DNA of 27,767 nucleotides from Phoronis australis (lineage: Eukaryota > Phoronida > Phoronidae): positions 480,431 through 508,197 of the forward strand of contig NMRA01000255.1 of the NCBI GenBank assembly GCA_002633005.1, in the 5' to 3' direction. Positions 1 to 10,830 of this stretch are shown one piece after another (position 1 is the stretch's first letter; each line of letters opens with the position of its first letter). The notes below the pieces were generated by a model that saw only the letters and a list, made by a program, of their open reading frames with translations, was not told the origin of the DNA and did not search any database. A program made the translations under genes and the position numbers.

Positions 1-618
1 CGGGACTGCGATCGACTTGTCTAACAACCGTGAACAGAACACACAAAATGAAAGACAATGTATCATATTATTGAATAACAGATAATCCTTACCTTTCTGG
101 ATCCTTAGGAAACCTACAAAATGACACGTGTGGGGTTTTCGTGGATCAATTCATGCAATTTATCGCACTGCAAAATGCGTCCGTCCCCATTGTTTTGGCG
201 CTTCCTGGTTGACCGTAGCTTGTTCACCACTTGGCGGCGCTAGTAGTAGCGGTAACAGCGAACTCACAAGTGAACTCTCCTATACTACTACACTCCTTGG
301 TATCAGTCTCCCAGCACGTGACGTGTACAGGCTAACAATGAACTATGACCTATTTACATATAAAAGTAGGTCAAATGGCCGCAAATAACAGTAGTTAGCT
401 GGCCGGGGAACGCTACGTTTTTAATGATAATTATGTTAAATCAGTTGACATTGCGAGTGAATGTTGAAGTAGCGAATATATTTAAGGCTTGTATAGGTTT
501 TGTGTACCGAAAACAAGCTTTTACAGAATAATTAAGCGAAGACTTTGAGATTTACACTTGTCCCGGTTTAATCGGCTTAATTTTTCTCGGCTTCGGCAGA
601 ACGACTTCATTTGAAATT
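1..618 (-). promoter_or_regulatory. No coding gene; possible minus-strand first exon with splice donor at about 94
   Basis: On the minus strand CCAGAAAG|GTAAGG (junction at 94/95) is a good splice donor. Upstream of it, 150-330 is relatively GC- and CpG-rich, CACGTCACGTG words occur at about 315-325, and an AT-rich TATA-like word lies near 355-365. Together these could be a promoter and first exon of a gene running out of the window to the left. No protein is recognised, and a donor of this quality can occur by chance. Confidence 0.2.
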
Positions 619-932
619 AGGAACATGAGTTCTCGAAAACGTCTCGGTGGATTTCGCTGAAACTTTCCAAATTTAAAATTTAGTCATCAGTCTCAAAAAC
701 GCTGTTAGGATTTTTGATATAAAGACCTATTTTTGCGTAATGTAACAAAGACGAATACGACATCCGTTTTTGCAAAGATACCTTACGTTTTGCAAGTTGA
801 TTTGTCATAGAAAATAAACAAACAGACTAATCGAAAATTCCTAACAGCATTTTTGAAGTAACTTGTGAAGTTTTCAATCAAAAAAGTTTTATTAAAATCG
901 ACCGAGGGTTTTATTTTGCTATAAATGTACCT
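619..932. mobile_element. Foldback or MITE-like element: about 100-bp inverted repeat with a 111-bp centre
   Basis: The arms 619-718 and 830-932 are inverted copies of each other. The best inner block is AACGCTGTTAGGATTTTTGA on the left against, from the right arm read on the minus strand, ATGCTGTTAGGAATTTTCGA. The outer blocks CTCGGTGGATTT against CTCGGTCGATTT and AGGAACAT against AGGTACAT follow in order. Identity is roughly 65-75 percent by eye. No gene lies within and no target-site duplication was defined. Confidence 0.6.
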
Positions 933-3609
933 TTCTTAAAAATAAAAAATGACTTAAAAAGGTTTTTACGTAAAAATGATAATGGTACATTAATACAAAA
1001 AGTATTTTCATATTCCCTAATCTATATATATACTTATATTAGTTAACAAAACTTAGTTTTTTGATATACGAGTTAGAATAGAGGCCACTAAATAAGGTTG
1101 GAGATAACCTTAAATGTAATTGTCCGACCATAAACTGTATTAAACATCTCTGACGAATTTTCAAAATGTATTATCAACTAATTTTCGTTATGAACGAACA
1201 TCACGGCGGTATTCAGCTCGAAAAAAAAACGGTTTTCGATTTTTAAAAAATCGATGATCTAATAATCTAAAAACTGCAACCATTGGATACGACTGAAGAT
1301 AAACTACCGCGCTTATTCATATACTCGGTGGATATACAAACGCTGATCAGAGTTAACAATATCACATGGATTCGTTTGTTAATATTCTTTCAATCTCGTT
1401 TAACCGGATTTTTGACCAGGAAACAGTTGTTGTGCCCGCTTTTCATTTTTCATTACTGGCAAAGAGCTAGAATAGTAGTCAGTGCCACCGAAATTGTCTA
1501 GAGATTTCTCAGTAATCTTCAGTTTGGTTATCACCATAGTTGCACTTTTGTATCTATTGTAGGATTTGAGTTCCAATAAAGATTAAACTTTAATGACACG
1601 TGAAATGTTTAGTGTACCTGTAATGTGGTAAGTTTAGGTATAAACTAAAAGTGAACTTAACTAATTAAGTTTAGCTGGCGACCAAAATCTACCACTGTTT
1701 TGGTACTTCAAGTACAAAACTCAGTTAAAAAGTTATCAACCCGTTCCCGATAAAAAACGAGTGGGCAGAAGCATTAAAATTAAATAAAGAAAACCAATAT
1801 GAAACTGATCGTTCCTTTGGTAAGTTGCCCTTTGTGAAGATAAACACAAGTTAACCTTTTTAGTCATTTTGTAATATTTATAATGTACCAAGTTAAAACT
1901 ATTCTCCAGAGTTACAGGTTGTAACTCTGCAAATGTCAGAGAAAACCAACCTGGGAGTACTAACAACAGTCATTGTTGAGACAGTAATGCTAGCAATTAC
2001 CTTTCCACTTCATTAGCTCAGATGTCCATCAATACAAAGGGCGTGCTGAATAGGCCTCATAAAAGTTGTCTGGGGCTTAGGGAATCACAGCGGTCATCAG
2101 TGTAAGCCAGAAATTCTCCACAGGAGCGGTACTATCGCTGCATTATAGCTTGGTTTTACAATGAACCCCGGACCTCCAAGTATTTGAGTCTTGCTTAATT
2201 TGGAAATATTCAAATGAAAAACCGCAATTCATTCCTTTGTTGAAAGCACTCTATATAATTCGAACAGGTCGTTGTCAATGAAATTAAATTAACTTCACAA
2301 TCAAAAGCAATTGAAGAATTGTTATGTACGAAGTTGGTAGTTTTATACTGTGTGTTACGAAAGTGTAGAATTTTTGTGCAAGAAATGATCTATCCACATA
2401 TCAAATTTCAGACAGTCTGTCAAGAGACAACGGAGATACGGTACAAAAACTCAATTAATTGGAGAACAGACATCGGAAAATCTCGAATGACTCGAGAACA
2501 GTTACGCCTAAAGAAAAACAAACGGCACATTTCCGATAGCCATTGAAATAATCTATACACAGAAAAATTCAGAAAAATCGATCTAAAGTCAGCGGAACTA
2601 CACCCACCAGTACGACTAGGAAAACGGTAAAAATTGGCCGCCACAGCCATATCTTGCGTCCGATATCAACCAAAAACATTAGGCTTCGAGCTCTTCAAGA
2701 GGAACATGTCGTATTTTTTGTAAATTCAACGCTGATCGGATGAGAAATGCGACCTATAGCGTGCCAACAAAGAAATAAACAAATTTTATGACAAAGCAAC
2801 AGAGAGAGAGAGAAGTTTCACTTCACCAAGTGAAGGTAGAGCTGAATTGAAAGTAGTGTCCAAGAAAATTTCAAAAACACTTTTAACAGTATCAGACAGC
2901 GTAAATAGTCATAGTCTTATACTAAAGATAAGATTTGCTTGGTGATGACTAAGGAACAAGTTTCTCTTTTGTTTATCATACATAACATAGAACTAGACAT
3001 CAGCGTTTCCATGCTTTTTGCCATGAAACGGTTGCTCACGAAATCCGTTTTACGGAAATATATTATGTCGTGTGTGTGGGGCAGAAAGACGACCCTCTAA
3101 GTTTTAAAAACAAGAGATGGCGTTTATCACGAACTATACGGCATCAAAAAGATGACGTAACAAGGAAATGTGTTGCTTTCTTGGCTCGTGTATTTTGCGT
3201 GTACCAATCTTGGATTGTTGCCGAAATGAGTTGGCAATCCAAGTAGCAGGGAATGCGTACATTGTCATTTTCCTATTAGCAATTGTAGGGTAATCTGCAA
3301 TAAATTCTGAAGCGCTTTTGTAGGGGTTGATGGTTTCGATGTTCTTATTTGGTAAAAGAAATTAACAAGCAAGCAGCTGAAAATTATGCGGTGGTCAGTG
3401 CTCAAAATGGCACTGCCTCCGTAATCAAGAGAGTGGAATATAGCCGAGTCTGATACCCTCATACAAAAACACAAGATGCATTCTTGCTTATACAGCATAA
3501 AATGAAGGACTACAAAGACAGACTGACATCATTTCTGAAATCCACTGGTCTATTCGCACCAACCTCTATCCTATTATCATTGGTAAGACGTTTCGGTTGG
3601 TCATTTCTC
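933..3609. other. Unassigned AT-rich sequence
   Basis: I see no gene. Only short hairpins were noticed: TTCGATTTTTAAAAAATCGA near 1237, CTTCACCAAGTGAAG near 2822, and CTTGGATTG/CAATCCAAG at about 3209-3243. There is a short GA run near 2800. Confidence 0.6.
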
Positions 3610-4010
3610 CGGCCATCTTCAGGTGTTACAGCGTTATTCGATACGTAGAGGACACTTTCACTATACACGGCCACGGCCAAGATAATATGGAGAAATTTCT
3701 TAACAATCTTTTTAGTATAGCATCTATACAGTAAGATTCCCTATGAAAATGGAAGCCAACAGAAACAGTGTTTGTGACCATCAATAAGAGCAATGAACGG
3801 CACCAATCTACTACAGAGAAGACGCTTATTGGTCGATACCTTGACTACAACCACAATAACACCGAAGGAGTTAAGAGATACTAGCAAGTGCCTGGTGTCA
3901 CTGAACACCAAAGGAACTTTGTAATACAACTAGCACTCCAAGCTGAGTTGGACAACCTAGTACAAACAATAAATGTGAATGGTTAGCCAGAAGAATTCAT
4001 CGAATCAGCA
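3610..4010 (+). pseudogene. Penelope-like element RT relic (PLE copy 1)
   Basis: Translation from 3633 gives SVIRYVEDTFTIHGHGQ and, just after, EKFLNNLFSIASIQ. RYVEDTF matches the RYVDDTF catalytic motif of PLE reverse transcriptases with the second catalytic position changed from Asp to Glu (codons 3645-3653). After frame slips, RFPMKMEANRNS fits the following segment, and EKTLIGRYLDYNHNNTEGVK corresponds to the PLE stretch KTHTGRYLxYNS.HP. The trace NG-stop-PEEFI near 3977 matches the conserved NGYPxxFI. Stops and at least two frame changes show an old, dead copy. No GIY-YIG part is visible downstream. It belongs to the same broad family as copies 2 and 3 but is clearly not the same insertion. 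Confidence 0.72.
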
Positions 4011-4469
4011 ATAACATCACAAAGAAGAGAGACAGAAGAAGAAAATAGTCGATGACTTTTGTTTACGATAGTGTCCTGTATTCATACAGTGTGAATAACA
4101 CACCGGTTAAATCGACCAGATATGTGCTTATTGTACATGTATGTGCTTCAAGCACGCGGCTATTAAACGTCACTGCAGAAACGAAATAGTTGCTGCGACG
4201 TCATTTGCATGACAAGGCTAAAAATTGTTCACAGTCCGCCATTTTTTCACGGTGTTGTAAAGCTAACCAATGACTGCTAAGGTTACATCAACCAATGCTA
4301 AAGTGCGTGCCACTGCGTGATACCTGCGTGCTGGCTAGGCACGTAGGGAACCAACGAGCACTAAGCCACAGCAAGTATTAGTGCTGACGCACTCAGTAGA
4401 TTTTTTACTGTACGCTCATTACATTGATAAAATAATGTTTCTTCGAAAATGGAACCCAGATTTGCAAAA
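4011..4469. other. Unassigned sequence
   Basis: No gene or clear repeat. Several GCGTG/CACGC words cluster at 4300-4345 without forming a recognisable RNA. Confidence 0.5.
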
Positions 4470-4640
4470 TACAGCCAAACTCTACCAAACACGATTGAAA
4501 CAGTATGTCAGAGTTTGCTATCAAAAGTTTGGGTAGAGTTAGGTAGTGTGGTTTGGTTACCAAACTCGTCAAAAACATCTCCAAACTCCGAAATTGGTCG
4601 TGTTTGCAAACAAAAGTTTATTAGTTTGCCAATATGAACG
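4470..4640. repeat. Foldback-like repeat rich in AAACTC and CAAACACGA motifs
   Basis: CAAACTCTACCAAACACGAT on the left meets GTTTGGGTAGAGTTAG (inverted) in the middle and GGTCGTGTTTGC (inverted) on the right. Several further CCAAACTC and AGTTTG words occur in both orientations. The small open frame across it looks like a by-product of the repeat. Probably a decayed inverted-repeat element; boundaries are unclear. Confidence 0.4.
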
Positions 4641-5639
4641 GGCCTTCAGTGATATGGGGTCTAGAGCATTGTGAAAGCAAACACCCTGTGGACTTGGTGG
4701 TAACATTAACTAAAATGCAGTAAAACCAATACGTAACGTACCTAGGTCGCAAACATTAGATGAAGGTCTTCTATCTTTGTCAGTAGACTTGGGGTTCAGT
4801 GAGTCAATGATCAATAGTCACGCTTTTTTCGAATCGACGGTATATTCTTAGGCTAATGTCAACCAACACAATTCAGACCTGTTTTTCCAATACAAAATAC
4901 ATGTAGCTTCAGTGATTTCAAGTTTTCAGACGTGACTTGGGCTATCTCTGAAAATTCATTTTGTGATGCGTAGACAAAAAGGTGATGACGAGTTTGTGAA
5001 CACAGAGAAATCGAGGAATATTCAGTTTGCTAAGTTTCCTGGCCCATTCACGGGCTACCTCTGGTGGGGTAGTAAAATATAGTAGTAATAACCATATTTC
5101 CAGAAGTCAAGAAAACACGTTAATCCTGGACTGTTCTTACATGTATAATTGCTTCTTAGAAGAGTCAACTATCGAAATACCTGGTAACACCGAAGTACGT
5201 AATTAACACCGGAGAAACAAAGACTGTGCTAGCCAACATGTGTCACCGCTTGTCACCATTCATTGCTAATTATCATCAACGCATCAGAAAAGCAGTTCTC
5301 GATTGTTACTGACATGTTTTCCTTAGTCAACTTCACCTGTTTTTTGCACCGAGACGTTACACGTTTTAATGATCAGGTAGACATCATTCCACCCAAGTAC
5401 AGCTGTCTTGAAGTAAATAAGTTTGCGGATATACATTTACGTACTAGTTGTTGTTAGGATACGTCATCTGTCATCATTAGAACAGCTTAAGACGAAGATC
5501 ATGTACACGCACGGTTATCGAAGTGTCATCTTCAAACAAATTGTTCAAAAACCAAGCTTCGTTACATTTCCGCCATACATGACTTAAGAGATAGGAAAGG
5601 AATCCTCACCAGTTGAGCTTGTTTCGCCACGTGCTGACG
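4641..5639. other. Unassigned sequence
   Basis: No supported gene. The 64-codon frame at 5263-5457 has no recognisable content. Confidence 0.5.
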
Positions 5640-5985
5640 ACGGTGAGGATATAATGGTGATGATGATGATGACGATGGCTGTGATACTCAGCCTCTTCCA
5701 CAGTGATGAGACTAATTTTGAACTTGAAACAAAACTGCAGCGGATGTACCAATGTCTTGTGAAAAAAGACAAACCTCTTGAAATATCAATGGATGAACAA
5801 GGACATCACGCTCCATACCTTTCCCACTGCTGAGAAATATCCCGCGATGAAGCCAGTGGCTGTGTCTGATTTGAGCGAGGAAATTTTGACCCCAGCCGGT
5901 GTCAAAAAGCTAAAATAACTTAGACTGAAACTAACCAAACAACTGGAGAAACTGACGGTGGAATTTATTCCTTTGCTTTTAAACT
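5640..5985 (+). pseudogene. Possible decayed coding fragment, unrecognised
   Basis: In different plus-strand frames there are runs with protein-like composition: an acidic run from GAT repeats (5655-5671), then SDETNFELETKLQRMYQCLV followed by KKDKPLEISMDEQ (about 5702-5801), then MKPVAVSDLSEEILTPAG (5847-5900), and LRLKLTKQLEKLTVEF (about 5920-5967). Stops and frame changes separate them. It might be a dead gene or a transposon-encoded protein. I recognise no family, and chance cannot be ruled out. Confidence 0.25.
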
Positions 5986-6000
5986 AATGAGCCGCTTGTA

Positions 6001-6334
6001 CAGGCGGATTTAGGGGGGGGGGGGCAGGGGGCCCGGGCTCCCCCTTAAGCTGCCGCCAAAAAAATAAAACAAGAAGACCGCAAGAGCGTGAGGAAATATT
6101 GAGTTTTTAACCAACCCCGGTAATGACGAAGCGGCCGAAAGAAGGTAATGGTGTAGGAAGCGTCTCTCCGCTTTTTTGTAGCAAGGTTGCATTGCAGCAA
6201 GGAGGACCACATTCTAATCAGACATCCAAGCCCTCCTTCATTTCAGGCTGTGTGAGCGCAGACAGTCGTGCTTTGCGCGGTTGCCCGAGACAAAATGTTG
6301 CCCCCCCCCTTATGGTATCCTAGATACGCCACTG
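6001..6334. mobile_element. hAT-like MITE, 334 bp, different interior
   Basis: The left end CAGGCGGATTTAGG followed by a G-tract, and the right end read on the minus strand CAGTGGCGTATCTAGG, make terminal inverted repeats of the same CAGTGGCG type as the copies at 16.1 and 22.4 kb, with two bases missing on the left. The interior is unrelated to those copies and has poly-G near 6014-6024 and poly-C at 6301-6309. The small open frames on both strands here are not credible genes. A clean target-site duplication was not found. Confidence 0.65.
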
Positions 6335-6806
6335 ACTTGGTAGTAATTGAATTTCTGTCCACCAAATCTGAGTCGGGATCAATCGGAAGTCACTTCCGTG
6401 CTCTCATTACTCTAGAGAGCGCCTACACTGTATATGAACAGTCTATGTCTGCCACAGTAAATGTGAGATTAGTGTTTGGCTTACACAATACACTACTGCT
6501 TTACCATTTCCCTGCTGTTGGAAGAGTATTTTTAACGAAAAGGCAAATATTTTGAGATCCTTTCAAATCAATTATTTAGCTACCGTGACCCTTTTGTCAT
6601 CGTAACCGACGTATGGGACAAATTTCAGTTGACTTCAGGACACATAGCCGAATGTACTGAATGTATATGAACCCACTCAAAAACATTTTTTAAATCAACT
6701 GAACGTCGACAGATTATCCTGCAAGGTCGCTTGTAGACTAACTCCCAGAGAACAGACAGCTCCGATATACTCCGATTCAAAATGACGTCGAGTAACGTCC
6801 CTCAAG
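6335..6806. other. Unassigned sequence between two MITEs
   Basis: Nothing recognisable. The open frame at 6268-6555 starts inside the MITE and is not credible. Confidence 0.5.
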
Positions 6807-7073
6807 CATGCGCGCACCCACCATGGGGGCTAGAAGGGCTCGAACGAGCCTCCCCCATTTGGCGAAGTGGGCAAAAAGGTCCGCCTCATAAAAACAACAA
6901 GTCCGAGAAAACGAGATAAAAGTCCACTAGTCCACTAATAAGGCGCAGACGCACAGTTCACAGTCCTGATTGGGGTATCCCGTTTTTTTTAGACCTCCCA
7001 CTAATTTGTCAGCAAAAGGTCCACATCGCCAGAAATTCGAGCCTCACCATACTAACAGCTGGGTGCGCGCATG
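6807..7073. mobile_element. MITE-like element with CATGCGCGCACCC terminal inverted repeats, 267 bp
   Basis: The left end CATGCGCGCACCCACCATGG and the minus-strand reading of the right end, CATGCGCGCACCCAGCTGTT, match over 14 bases. Further in, GGGCTCGAA and AGGTCC on the left match GAGGCTCGAATT and TGGACCTTTT on the right. The inverted repeat therefore extends, with gaps, to about 60-80 bp per arm. The flanks TCAAG and TAAAG could be a 5-bp duplication with one mismatch, which is weak. The superfamily is unknown. Confidence 0.62.
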
Positions 7074-8149
7074 TAAAGGCCACAGATTGGTCCTCTTCAA
7101 ACATTGACATCCTTAGTAACAGCAACACTAGACCACTCTCCAGTCAAATGCTCACGATACTTCAGTCAGGTAACACAGGTCGAGAACAATCCGCACAGGT
7201 ACACGCAATACGTTTTGTCATTTTAAACCGAAAAGTCGATTAATGAATGTCCTTGTTTACGTATGCGCTGATTTTAAAGTTCGTACTCATGTTTTGGCCA
7301 AATACAAATGTGACCATGATATGCCGCTGCCTATGTAGTACTGCGCTGATACTTCAGACTGTAAGTGTAAACGTTTTTTATTATCATACTGCTGATGTTA
7401 TACATCTCATGATTCATTGTGTACTGAATTGTACCAAAATTGGGAATAAACGGTGTTTTGGGTGTTCTTTACAGCCGGTCTAAAATGTGGAAGTAACGAC
7501 ATCTAATGGAATAGTCAACTCCAGTAACGTTTCGGCTTACACAACTCCGACTGCGCGCTGGAGGCCGGAACGAGAGTAAGTCGTTTGCACCATCGGGCAC
7601 TACAAAAACGTGTTCACGATACCTGACCATTACTCGCGATTTTTGGGCGATTATTGATATGACCCAGCGGACTAAACGTCGTGTCTGAATGTGTGAAATG
7701 CCATTGCTAATACCGTTCTGGAAAAGCCAGAAGAGACCTATACCGAGTATCACTTGATTGGCGACCTACACGTGCGTGAAATATTTCAGGTATTGCAACA
7801 GAGAACAAATGCACAATACTCAAATAAGCAACTCAAACATAAAACAACATAAACTCACTTCATTCGCCTCTGTTAGTCACTGCCAATTTACCAAGTAAGC
7901 TATCGAATCCATAGCATTTGCAGTCGACGCCTTAATGTTTTATGAAATTTATTCATTTCCTGCTTTGAAGGTTAATTATTTGTCAGGACATTGTGTACAC
8001 ATGTAAATTTTTGATAGCGCCGGCAACGGTAGTGAGACAACTGAGCAGACGATAGTAACACGAAGTGGATCAGGCGCTATTTTGACCGCCAATTGTACTA
8101 TGCTTAGAACTTGTGATATCAATTTGCTAATTGCAACAAGACTCGGATG
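7074..8149. other. Unassigned sequence
   Basis: No supported gene. The 94-codon minus frame at 7469-7753 shows no domain. Confidence 0.5.
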
Positions 8150-9020
8150 AACTCTGCTCAAAATTTAACACTTCTAGATGCGCAAGTCAGAGCTGTTTCG
8201 AACTGTCTTTGAAATATTATACTGATCAAAGTATTTTAATATCATTTGTGCATGCAATAACTGTTGTAAAAGGAAGTACCAGCCTTTGTACCGATTATGT
8301 TATTAAGTGCTTTGAAAGACTAATACTCTTTGAAGATGCTGTGCAGGTTTTAGGGTATGTGTTGTTACCTAAGGGATTTCACATGTCCACACGCTTGCCT
8401 ATGCATTTCCTTTTGTATGCTGATGACACCTGCCTTACACACACACTTTAGTCTAAAAAAAAACAACAAACAACACAACTAAAATCGATAGTTAGCTATC
8501 AGACGTATTCACATGGCTATCAATCAGCAAACTGTCGCCACATGTCGGGACCAAAACTAAATACAAAGTATTCCACTTCTCTTAGGAAAATAACTCAACA
8601 ATTAATACTACATGTAAGCTTCCTGCAAACAGTCATAACCTAATTTTCCTTAAACATTTAAATTTTTGGGACTAACATTTGACGACACTTTATTCTGGTC
8701 AGAACATATTATCAATAACAACGTTGTTGGCTGCACTGTGGCCACTGACCCTTATACTATTTATTCTAATAAACAAAAGCAGTATTCATTTGGTGCAAAC
8801 AAAAATTACTTAAACCTGTCGTGTACTCACGAAATACCCGTCTTTATTGGCCCTTAATACTATTTACTACATTTGACCCATACTCACTAAATTATTGGAA
8901 TGAAAAATAGCAGCAGACAACAACTTCTTCAGAAACGTGCTTTAAGAGTTACAATCAAACCACGCCACCTCAGCTTGAAGACTATATTTCACGTTTTTGC
9001 ACAGCAAACTTCCACATCAC
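8150..9020 (+). pseudogene. LINE (CR1/L2/Jockey-like) reverse-transcriptase relic
   Basis: Non-LTR reverse-transcriptase motifs appear in order on the plus strand with decay between them. ILISFVHAIT near 8230 resembles the segment before the first catalytic motif. VLGYVLLP near 8350 resembles the xLGPLLF motif. FLLYADDTCLTHT contains the catalytic YADD at 8416-8427. GLTFDDTLFWSEHI near 8670 corresponds to the LGVxIDDxLxWxxHI motif. LLQKRALRV at 8924-8950 corresponds to the LQKRAxRxI motif in the region after the RT domain. Several stops and frameshifts lie between them, and the segment between the first catalytic motif and VLGYVLLP appears deleted. Motif style points to the CR1/L2/Jockey group, but the exact clade cannot be set. 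No endonuclease domain or 3' tail was recognised. Confidence 0.72.
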
Positions 9021-9322
9021 TTTCAAACTAATTCCATTCGCTTCTTGCTGGTATCTGGCACCGCAAGCTAATTATATTGATATTTGCATTCATGTGCCTA
9101 AATGATATCAACTTTTAGGTTGTTGTATAACAAGTTTGCAAAATTTATGCTACTAATTGCCACCATTATTTAAAAATGATGTTTATTAAAATTCTGTTTC
9201 GGCTGCTATGTTAAATTACTTCAAAGCGCTACATGAAGATTCTTTATATTTGTAAACGCTTTTGTGGTCAGTGAATTTAACAAAATCAGTACGCTGGTCA
9301 TTACGCCATGAATTTGCCTAAT

Positions 9323-9570
9323 TTATGTAAATTGAGACCACCAAGAATAGTTTGGCTCATCATCTTGGTTAGACAACTCTGAACAGTTTGATAAAAGTTC
9401 AAGAGCCTTTTGCGCGGCTATGCCATCTGAAATAAGATCTGAAAATATTTTCAGAAGTGTGGCGCTAGTAATACTTTTAGTGAGGCCACTATGATCATGC
9501 ACGCGGATATTCATTTGCTTAGTTTTACCTTCACCTCTAATTTGCTTTTCAATTGCAACATATGCTCAAC
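9323..9570 (-). other. Unrecognised coding-like frame
   Basis: The minus-strand frame reads YVAIEKQIRGEGKTKQ, then MNIRVHDHSGLTKSITSATL, then LKIFSDLISDGIAAQKALEL, ending SWWSQFT and a stop at 9323. The composition is balanced and helix-like, more protein-like than most frames nearby. No splice acceptor of quality was seen before it, and no family was recognised. It could be an exon, a decayed transposon gene or chance. Confidence 0.25.
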
Positions 9571-10500
9571 CTTCTTGCCAAATTGGAAGAGCCATTTGAG
9601 TCCTTGCTCAGTCTATCATAGTCGCTCCAAAAAACCGTATTACGCAGTCAGTTCGGAATACCTTGTAGAGGAGTGAAACTGCAAAATGGTGATGATTCTG
9701 CCTTCTGATTGGTGAACGGAACGAAACAAAATTCGGAAATTCCGATTGCATGGTTGGAAGTTGGGAAATCCCTTTTGGCAGCTATTTTTGACAATTGCGA
9801 CTTGAGTTGCTGCATCCAGAACAGGTTAAATCTTTTGATTCCACGAACGAGCTTGTTGTGTGATCACTAAGTCGTCCAAAGTAGCGCATGCACACTGAAG
9901 CCAATTCACAAAGTGATGAAGTCACGTCAGGTCAATCCTCCTGTGTGGCATTGTACAAGAGTGTAATATTGCTATTGGTCAGTAATGCAGCTAACTCATG
10001 CAACAACCAAACTTACCAAATGGAGAGAGTCTGTCTAAAGTTATGTGCAACACAGTTCAAGCAACTACCTCATCCCTGTGGTCGTCAACTGAGGTTCGGA
10101 TGAACACAGTAAGTCGCCGAGAGTCGAAAGAAAAACGCCTCAAAAGATCTCGTAACTCCGTAGCAGCCACTCGATGCAATTAAATCACGGTTGCTTTGTT
10201 TTCATCAAATTTAATATTTCAATAGGTGTAGCGAACATGGAATCATGAAATACGCCTGTAGAACTCTGGCCTCACAAGCACGAGTCCATAGCCCGATCTC
10301 TGCGTTATGTCAGCCGTTTCCATGTGGGCTTTTATTCGTTTTTACATTGAATCCTGTTGACAGATTTCGATCCAGTTCAAGCACGTTTACCTCATTTATA
10401 TAACCCACAGCCCACTTGAAAAAACCCCATTAATGTTGAAAAAACCTACATTGGTCCTTCCAAGTGCTGGGTAAGGCTGTAATGTATAAAACATCTTGAC

Positions 10501-10830
10501 TTAATTGTTTTTATTGCATTCGATACTTAACTGGACGTCATTCGATTGCGTGTCATTTAGGTAGACCTGGGAGGCCTGCAACCTTGGTGAGGGAAGAGCA
10601 TCATTACTTGTCCAAAGATATCCAAGGCAATCACACTCACCTTTCTTCTCATATCGTTGTCCATTTTTCTTAACAACATTATGATTGATTGAAGCGAAGT
10701 CAATTCTCTCAAGAACAGACCTTCCACCTTGTTTAAAGGTCTTGACAAATGGTGTCTCGTTTCCGGCCGCGTAGTAATTGCAAGGGGCTAATTGTGACAC
10801 CTTAGAAAATACGGTTCTGTTTTAAAGTCA
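10501..10830 (-). other. Unrecognised open frame of about 100 codons
   Basis: The frame includes SQLAPCNYYAAGNETPFVKT and KKGECDCLGYLW and ends in CNKNN with a stop at 10501. It has no in-frame ATG near its beginning, so if real it would be an exon. No domain is recognised. A second frame overlaps it. Weak support only. Confidence 0.2.

Noticed and set aside
6010-6555. Overlapping open frames on both strands as genes
   Set aside because: They span a hAT-like MITE with homopolymer runs and show no domain.
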